Positions 58,501 through 64,000 of a stretch of 64,000 nt of DNA are shown one piece after another. This DNA is from Eurosta solidaginis (Eukaryota > Arthropoda > Insecta > Diptera > Tephritidae), in assembly GCF_040869045.1 (NCBI RefSeq), contig NC_090320.1:241180978-241244977 (forward strand), given 5' to 3'. A model generated the notes under the pieces. The model searched no databases, was not told the origin of the DNA, and was given only the letters and a program-made list of their open reading frames with translations. How positions within the stretch are numbered: the first letter of the stretch is position 1; each line of letters begins with the position of its first letter. A program made the position numbers and the translations under genes.

Positions 58501-59171
58501 AATTCCTCTGACCTTTTCGAATCTTTTGAAAGATCATTGATTTTATACACGTTGTAGTTGGTGATTTCATCCGTAACTATGTTGCAATTTCTTATGTATT
58601 TTACCTCGTCAGTGACGTTTAATACCTTTATTATCGGATTGTTGGTGTCAACAATACACTTTGCGGTGAACACACCACTACAAATTTCCTGTGCGTCTAT
58701 AAAAACTGGATGTTTAGATTTTTTCAGCTTAAATAAGCGATAAACTTCGCATCTAGGAGGAATTATCACTGTATTATCGGTTGTATTATGTAAAATTGAA
58801 ATTTTATGAATATTTTTGCCAATGCCAATTGTTATGCTCTCGTTTGCATAGTCTATGATGCAATTGTATTTTTTCAAAAAGTCTTTGCCTAAAATACCAT
58901 CTGACGGTATGTTGAATTTGTCATCTACTACATTTAAAGTATGTGGAATTGAAAAATTTGAATAAAAAAGTTCTGTTTTAATGGTACCCAATGTTGAAAC
59001 TGTATCTGTCGTAACACCCGTTATATTTATAATATTGTTGTTATTTATAGCAACATTTTGTTTTAAACTTGAAAGTTTTATAATTGATATATCAGCCTGT
59101 GTATCTACTAAGAAAGTGCATGTTTTAAAAGAGTCATTGCAATTCAGTTCGATAAAATCTGAGTAGTTCAA
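55563..59171 (-). CDS. pol: Pol polyprotein: protease-RT-RNase H-integrase
   Basis: The open frame gives 1202 residues from a TTG and is open further upstream to about 59275, so it is expressed by -1 frameshift from gag, not from its own ATG. Protease: active-site FLVDTQADISI (residues 20-30; Gln where Gly is usual) and GILGKDFL near 93. RT: YRLPYCQREEIN, LIDCV-type palm replaced by RMCVDFRAVNKKL, LPFGLNVAPNSF, and YVDD at 431-434. RNase H: ITVDASKIGCGAIL, IELELLAIFFAIKQ and KSDHRPLVYLF. Integrase: zinc motif H-H-C-C (GGHFG ... NCEKC), then D-D-E as VIDTIGP (about 936), KTDLGTEY (about 997) and GTVERNHR (about 1032). The C-terminus ends in a basic region. All catalytic residues are visible and there are no stops. 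Confidence 0.95.
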   Translation of the reverse strand: MNYSDFIELNCNDSFKTCTFLVDTQADISIIKLSSLKQNVAINNNNIINITGVTTDTVSTLGTIKTELFYSNFSIPHTLNVVDDKFNIPSDGILGKDFLKKYNCIIDYANESITIGIGKNIHKISILHNTTDNTVIIPPRCEVYRLFKLKKSKHPVFIDAQEICSGVFTAKCIVDTNNPIIKVLNVTDEVKYIRNCNIVTDEITNYNVYKINDLSKDSKRSEELKSILEKQMPNYAKPKLLDLCLKYNDVFALKTDRMTLNNFYEQKLRLTDTNPVYIKNYRLPYCQREEINKQVDNLLQNDLIEHSYSNYNSPLILVPKKNPNGQKSYRMCVDFRAVNKKLIADKFPLARIDDILDNLGRAKYFSTLDLYSGFHQIPLNKDSRDITSFSTDRGAFRWKVLPFGLNVAPNSFSRMMSIAFSGISPNQAFLYVDDLIVIGCSEAHHLKNLEQVFQTCKKFNLRLNPEKCNFMRSEVTFLGHKCSSKGLLPDDSKIIAIKKYPKPSDKDAVRRFVAFANYYRRFIPNFASIAAPLNKLSRKRVEFKWDQSCDIAFEKLRKSLISPQILQYPDFKKEFIITVDASKIGCGAILSQNKDGIDLPICFASKSFNNSEQKKSIIELELLAIFFAIKQFRPYIYGTHFTVKSDHRPLVYLFNMKDPSSKLSRIRLELAEYNFTIEYIKGKTNVGADALSRITIEEIKNSGTSILAVQTRSQTKQKQLMQQEILKEEEVKENIKLQVYDNFSNKFSKKIPRVKSQINYDKSGKITNFELNAHLKHKKIELIKVACANKIIHLDELLLKLQKEAGKRNINIIELQKNDNLFKYFSISDLKTTGNKILKHLEIVLTEPVETVTDEDKKQQLITIYHTDPILGGHFGSKKVYAKLRTKHYWKGMTRDIAKFVKNCEKCLLNKVKPKTKENLVLTETPCKPFDIVVIDTIGPLPQSDNGNKFAVTIICDLSKYLVTIAIPDKSAKTVASAIFENFILIYGIMKTIKTDLGTEYKNEIFSELTKLLKIEHKFSTAYHHETLGTVERNHRVFNEYVRSFLNPNVSDWDVYLKYFTFLHNTTTNTVFDNKFSPYELVFGKAANLPKELQTDKIDPIYNIENYSKEVKFRFQKTHELANKTVTEHKLKNQTGYNKSSQPISVKVFDKVLLEKEPRDKHSSIYIGPYTVIGIDGVNVTLIDDETKKKKIVHKNRIRKIN

Positions 59172-59209
59172 GTTTAAACAATAAATTGATTTATTTTGAA
59201 AAACGTTAT

Positions 59210-60577
59210 TTAATTCAGATTCTGGTCCCCCAGTGTTCGCTCCTGAGGGCCGTTGGCGTTTAAAGTGCGTACACTAGCGTTATTTGTAGTATTTGAACGT
59301 CGATTGTTGTTGTTACTGTTGTTATTGCTGTTGTTTCTGTTTACGGGCCTGCTATTGTTATTTCGAAAATTACCATTATTTCGCGAGCCATAATTATTGT
59401 TGTTATTATGCCTATAATTGCTATTGTTGTTTCTGTTAAAATTGTTGTTGTACCTCGAAAAGTTGTTCCTATTATATTGATTTGACCTGAAGTTACCTCG
59501 AAAACTATTATTTTGCCTGTTATAACGTGATCTAAACGCTAGTACCTGCCTTTCACTTGTTTGGTTATTTTGTTCTACGATCATTTTCGCAACTACATCC
59601 TTAGAATCAGTAAACGTAGTTGACGCTAAAATTGATTTTACAAGATCTGAGCGGGTGTTAAGCCGACAAACGTTGACGGTTTGTTCGACTGCCATTTCGT
59701 GCGCTTTTTCCTGAGTCATTCCTTCTATAACTAATGATCGTTCTAAAGCATCGGAAAGTTCCTCAACACGTTTGGCAAATTCGGTATGATTATTATTAAA
59801 AACTTTTAACGATGCAATTTTTCCTGCAACAACTTTTGAGTTGTCAGGTTTTATTCTACCTTTTAATGCATCTTTTATTTGTTGAATTGTTGTTACTTCA
59901 TTTGGAATTGCCTCACGCGCTTTCCCTTCTAACTTGGATTTTATAAACGAAATGAAAGTATTTGTCAAATTTTCTTCCATCAAATCTTCTATCAAAACTA
60001 TTTTATCTATAAAGGATGCAAGTGAAAGCGGATCGCCGCTGTAGTTTTCTCTAATTATGGATGCACACATAGTAATAAAAGTTTTCTTTTGCTCTGAAGT
60101 CGCCATTGTTGGTTGTTCTTCGCTAATTGTGTCTAAATTATTATTGTGGAGTGAATTGGAAAATCCAGGGAAATCCTCAAGAAAAGATACGTGACTTTTT
60201 TTAATAATACTAGCTTTGTATGCTGAAGTTGTCGATGCGTCAGATAATTCTTCCTCAGTGTCAAAATCAGAACTCGATTCGCTTTCTTGTATTAATTCAG
60301 AAAGATCTTTGGGTATTTTTATATTGCAGTTAATTCTAGAAAAACATTTAGTGAGTTGTTCTCTGCACTTTGACAAACTTTCGATTATTGAACTAGGCTT
60401 ATCTCGATTTTCAAAATATGAATTTACTTGTATTATTATTTGGTTATAGCTTTTAATTAAAGCATCTTCGTATTCTATTGATTTTTTCGCTGAGATAGAT
60501 CGGTTATTTAAAACTTGTTTAGTAACTTTAGTGAAATTAGAGCGTAAATTTTTGAAATTGGAATCAAAATCTGACAT
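59210..60577 (-). CDS. gag: Gag protein, Asn/Arg-rich C-terminus
   Basis: 455 aa from an ATG. The N-terminal half is helical with an acidic Ser-rich stretch (ESESSSDFDTEEELSD). The middle resembles a capsid domain (ENYSGDPLSLASFIDKIVLI; FISFIKSKLEGKAREAIP). The last 100 residues are Asn/Arg/Ser repeats (RNNFSRYNNNFNRNNNS) with no CCHC zinc knuckle. Nucleic-acid binding is probably through the Arg-rich tail. The stop is at 59212-59210; the frameshift signal lies 46 nt before it. Confidence 0.93.
   Translation of the reverse strand: MSDFDSNFKNLRSNFTKVTKQVLNNRSISAKKSIEYEDALIKSYNQIIIQVNSYFENRDKPSSIIESLSKCREQLTKCFSRINCNIKIPKDLSELIQESESSSDFDTEEELSDASTTSAYKASIIKKSHVSFLEDFPGFSNSLHNNNLDTISEEQPTMATSEQKKTFITMCASIIRENYSGDPLSLASFIDKIVLIEDLMEENLTNTFISFIKSKLEGKAREAIPNEVTTIQQIKDALKGRIKPDNSKVVAGKIASLKVFNNNHTEFAKRVEELSDALERSLVIEGMTQEKAHEMAVEQTVNVCRLNTRSDLVKSILASTTFTDSKDVVAKMIVEQNNQTSERQVLAFRSRYNRQNNSFRGNFRSNQYNRNNFSRYNNNFNRNNNSNYRHNNNNNYGSRNNGNFRNNNSRPVNRNNSNNNSNNNNRRSNTTNNASVRTLNANGPQERTLGDQNLN
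59242..59264 (-). promoter_or_regulatory. Programmed -1 frameshift signal in gag/pol overlap
   Basis: Reverse-strand heptamer T TTA AAC (59264-59258) falls exactly in the gag frame as X XXY YYZ (codon TTA starts at 59263; 1314 nt from the ATG). Then comes an 8-nt spacer, GCCAACGG, and a hairpin CCCTCAG / CTGGGGG (about 59249-59243 with 59233-59227) with a 9-nt loop. Shifting back one base enters the pol frame, which opens just upstream. Confidence 0.85.
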
Positions 60578-62689
60578 TTGACAACTGACATCTGAAAACT
60601 TTATTACATTTATTGAAAATGTTTACCTCCGTGGCAGAAAAAAATGTTTCATGAAAAAAAAAATTCGGAAAAATGTTAAGATTAACGCTGTAGGCACTGT
60701 TTATACAAAAATGAATTTAAAACTATTCATTCACTGTGTAATTGTGGTATGCAATTTAAAAAGAAAAAAAAAATTTTTTGTGAAATCAGAGAATATTCGA
60801 AATATTCAAAATCGATGAGTTAATTGGTAAATGGTAAAGATTCGCATATTCAAAGGCACTGTATTTAAGACTTATTTTGTAAATGCAAGTGAATGTTGAA
60901 ATATTTTAACCGCACTGTATTCGTTTAATAATGCCAAGAGAAAAGAAACTGTTGGAATATTTGAAAGACACTGTATATAATACACAGTTTGAAAAGAGTC
61001 GCAAATGTAAGATATGTTGAAATATTTGGAATACCCTGTATTCGTGTGATGCTTCGAAGGAATTGTTAACTATTTGAATGGCACTGTATTTGTTGAAAAA
61101 AAATGTGTAAATGTTTATGATATTCACTATGTTCAATTTCCGAAGAAATAATTGGAAAAAGGGAAATTAAGCTTCCACCGATAAAATAAATTTTCACCAT
61201 TACCATTATGTGACTGTAACCTGTCTATATTGATATTTGAAGTCAATGAGAGATTTCAAAATTGATTAGCTTCGAATAATTATTGCAAACTTTTGGCGAA
61301 AAGTTTGATATTTTTGGTATTATACATATAGAATTGATGTATAATTTGCGTTTCAAAAGGGTTTTAAAAAAATGTGTAAATTTAAAAAAATATTTTTCCG
61401 ATTGTATTTATTACGAAGCAGTGTTCGCATTTAAAATGAAAATTCAAATTCCATGTTAATGTTTGAAAAAGAAAGAATATAGTAATATATGCGTGATAAT
61501 TTGCATGTGGTGGCCGTATATTTAAAATTATTTTTAATGTACATTCAAAAAGTTTTCGATATTTAAATGTTTATATTAAATATTTGGTTAAATTGTGAGA
61601 AGAAAAATGTGTTGCTACATGCGCAGTATACAAATGTTTAGAAACAAAGTGTCAATTTTTGTTGCTACATGCATAGTATACAAATGTTTAGAGAAAAGTA
61701 CATATGTAAAAAGGCAAAAGTGTCAAGTTGATTTGCTACATGCATAGTATACAGGTATTGAAAAAGATTACATACAGAAGCAAAGTGTCTACTTATACAC
61801 AGAAATTAAATATTAGATATGTACGTATGTTCTAATCTACTCTACTGTACCGCTTTTTGTCTTTTCTGCTTGCTGGTGTATGTGTTGTTGGTATTTTTCC
61901 GCTTCTTGCCGATGTAGATGTTGCCGTCCAAGTGATGCCGTCGCCGACTGGTTTTTTCTTCTTACTTTTGTTATGTATAGCATGATTTTACTGCTACTAA
62001 CGGTACTGCGTATTAAAACGTAGCGGGTGGTTGTGCTTATGTGTCAACGTTATGGTATGGTACAGCAGCTTCCAAAAACTTTTTACATATATGTATGTAT
62101 GTACCACCACAATTCCACACGTAACTTTGGTTCAAGTTCAAATTAATTTTTAAATGTATGTATATACGAAGTTCTAAAAAGTATATTTTGCCATTTAGGA
62201 TGTACCTTTTTCTTGTAGTTTATGAAATTTTATAAAAAAATTTTTTTTTTGTAGTATTTGAAATTTTATGATTTTTTTTGTAGTTTTTGATATTTTAAAT
62301 TTTTTTTTTTTTGTAATTTTTGAAATTTTTAAATTTTTTTTGTAGTTTTTGAAATTTACATATTTTTTCGTTTGTAGTTTTTTGAAATTTTGTAATTTTT
62401 TTGAAATTTTTAATGTTTTTTTTTTTTGAAATTTTGTAATTTTTGTAGTTAGATTTTGTAGTTTTAAATTATAGATTACTTCATGTAATTTTTTGAATTT
62501 GTTGCAATCAGCTTTGTGTAATTTATATCATTTTATGTAAAATTTTTTTTTGTATGTATGTATTTCTTTTTACTACAACCACCACCGCATCACAACCACC
62601 ACGCACTCAGTTTTTAGCAAATTTGTAAATGTCTTTTAATTTTGTGCTGCAGGGAATTATTCCAGGTCCCCGGAGCCACCATTTTTCTG
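60578..62689 (-). other. 2.1-kb 5' leader with internal repeat arrays
   Basis: AT-rich untranslated leader. Five repeats of (tttgaaa)ggcactgtatt occur at about 60853-61090 (spacing near 58 bp), and three of ttgctacatgc(g/a)(c/t)agtata at about 61612-61755. T-rich cryptic repeats (gtagtttttgaaatttt) fill 62210-62460. Confidence 0.75.
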
Positions 62690-62710
62690 CAGGCATGGTC
62701 ACGGTCGCCA
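62690..62710 (-). promoter_or_regulatory. Primer-binding site (tRNA-Arg-like)
   Basis: On the reverse strand TGGCGACCGTGACCATG directly follows the 5' LTR end. It matches the TGGCGACCGTGAC site I recall for 412/mdg1-like elements. Confidence 0.78.
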
Positions 62711-63115
62711 TGTGGCGAGACCGATTCCGGCGTGGCCAAAATGGTCTCCATGTGTCTCAGACAGTATAGAATCGTGCAGATTGATATGCAGGTATGCACT
62801 CGTTTGCATGCACGCACTGTATTTCACGACTGTTGAAATGTTTGATCACCGCAATTAAAATAAAACACTCGAACTTTTACAATAATGTTGGTTTTATTTG
62901 TGTCACACAAATTTATAGGTGAGCCGCTATATTTCTTATATTTTTGCGTACACGATATTACTTAGCGAAAATTTAGATGACTGCCCGAGTTGAATGCGCG
63001 TAAAAATCTGGCGTCATTCACTTTGACATTATGTGAGGTAACCCTCACTGTGAATGTTCCATACGTATTGCTTGACCTTATGGTCACGCAACACTTACCG
63101 TAGGGTTACCTTACA
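62711..63115 (-). repeat. 5' LTR of inner element
   Basis: 405 bp, pair of the LTR at 54792-55196. On the reverse strand it begins TGTAAGGTAACC and ends CGCCACA. Confidence 0.95.
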
Positions 63116-63119
63116 ATAG

Positions 63120-64000
63120 AGTAGTTGTCCCCACCAATACCCTGTCGCAAGTTACTCAGAGACCACCTTTACCTCCTCGTTCACGGTCTACATACAACTG
63201 GACGAATCGGAACAATACCCAAGGGAATAGCCGGTCATCCTACAACAGATTCCAAGGCAATCAAGGGACGAACATCCCACGGGATGAATGCAGATCCTTC
63301 AAAGATCCAAGCTATAGAGAACTTCTCACCCCCAGAAACGCTTAAGGAACTAAAAAGCTTTTTGGGAATGATGTCGTATCCGTACCGAAAGTTCATTCGA
63401 GATTACGCTAAGGTTGCTAAACCCTTGACCAATCTCACACGCGGTGAGAATTCGCAGGTCAAGGCAAACCAATCTCAGATATTCTCGCATTCCCAGATTT
63501 CGAAAAACAATTCAACCTTACCACCGACGCCTCAAACTATGCCATTGGTGGGGTGCTATCCCAATGAGAAACAGGGAAAGATCGACCCATTGCCTACATC
63601 TCAAGATCTTTAAGTAGAACAGAGGAAAACTATGCCACAAACGAGAAGGAAATGTTGGCTATAGTTTGGGCTCTAGACAACTTGAGATCCTACTTCTATG
63701 GGGCGAAAAAAGTTAGGATTTTCACTGACCACCAGCCTCTCACTTTTGCGTTAGGAAGTCGAAACTATAACGCCAAGTTGAAGAGGTGGAAGGCTAGAAT
63801 AGAAGAGTATAACCACGAATTGATTTACACTCCTGGTAAATCGAATGTCGTGGCGGATGCTCTCTCCAGAATTCCATGCCAGGTAAACCATTTGACAGTA
63901 CCGTCGGAACCCAACGATACACCAACAGAAGCTAGAAGTGACGAGGGGACAGCTCACAGTGCTGAACAGGATTCTTCGGACCTTATTCCACACGTAGAAG
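63120..64000 (+). pseudogene. Host LTR element continues: gag end fused to RT/RNase H by deletion
   Basis: First the gag C-terminus in the frame of 53920 (Arg/Asn/Gln-rich: RPPLPPRSRSTYNWTNRNNT). Near 63270-63290 it jumps to the end of RT (NADPSKIQAIENFSPPETLK, then FLGMMSY, FIRDYAKVAKPLTNLTRG). Protease and most of RT are gone. After a frame break near 63470 comes RNase H (LTTDASNYAIGGVLS, a TGA, then ATNEKEMLAIVWALDNLR, IFTDHQPLTFAL) and ADALSRI. The element runs out of the window. Confidence 0.85.

Larger units (their letters stand above)
54792..63115 (-). mobile_element. Intact Ty3/gypsy-type LTR retrotransposon, 8.3 kb
   Basis: Complete element on the reverse strand: 405-bp LTRs at both ends, a PBS beside the right (5') LTR, a 2.1-kb leader, gag, pol in the -1 frame, and a purine tract (55197-55215 region, AAAGGGGAATGA on the reverse strand) before the left (3') LTR. 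The LTRs differ at two positions that I can see, so insertion is recent. There is no env-like ORF in the 366 bp after pol. The PBS is of the tRNA-Arg type used by 412/mdg1-like elements (recalled), consistent with the pol relationships. All coding frames are open, so it may be active. Confidence 0.95.

Overview
The window looks like nuclear DNA from a higher dipteran, most likely a tephritid-type fruit fly (inference). The host genes it holds (glia maturation factor, a ZAD C2H2 zinc-finger gene, cornichon and Syntaxin 5) read like Drosophila orthologues with canonical GT-AG introns, and everything around them is packed with insect-type transposable elements. In Drosophila melanogaster cni and Syx5 both map to 35F on 2L (from memory), so the cni/Syx5 part is probably conserved microsynteny. 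There is no prokaryotic, plasmid, CRISPR or viral-genome signature.

Layout. 0-10 kb: GMF on the + strand. Its start codon ends exon 1, and its 6.7-kb intron 2 holds two LINEs in opposite orientation. 10-14.6 kb: a foldback element, a SINE, and a LINE tail broken by nested TTAA/TTA-type DNA elements. 14.7-16.2 kb: a four-exon ZAD zinc-finger gene on the - strand. 16.7-19.5 kb: a dispersed repeat with about eleven 130-bp tandem units. 19.8-23 kb: a DUF4806-type gene (three exons) beside a transposase-like remnant and a 157-bp tandem array. 23-27 kb: LINE and SINE fragments, a MITE with perfect 39-bp ends, an arrestin pseudogene, a 5'-truncated RTE-like LINE and nested MITEs. 27.3-32 kb: a LOA-type LINE (ORF1 intact, ORF2 broken) with target-site duplications. 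32.2-34 kb: a clean MITE about 200 bp upstream of cornichon. 34.5-40 kb: more repeats and SINEs. 40.6-43.6 kb: Syntaxin 5 on the - strand. 44-51.4 kb: noncoding repeats. 51.4-64 kb: three nested Ty3/gypsy-type elements.

The most informative object is the innermost LTR retrotransposon, 54792-63115 on the - strand. It has 405-bp LTRs differing at two positions, an ATAG target duplication, a primer-binding site next to the 5' LTR, and open gag and pol frames. The gag/pol overlap carries a canonical -1 frameshift signal: heptamer T TTA AAC in the gag frame, an 8-nt spacer and a 7-bp hairpin. It sits inside the gag of another element, which sits inside a remnant of a relative of the first.

Several element families can be defined from this window alone because empty and filled sites, or target duplications, are both visible. 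They are a CAA-tailed SINE (four copies with TSDs), a TTA-targeting palindromic MITE family (PIF/Harbinger-like), a TTAA-flanked element that these MITEs repeatedly abut, and several smaller TIR elements. All family assignments come from reading motifs by eye; no database search was possible.
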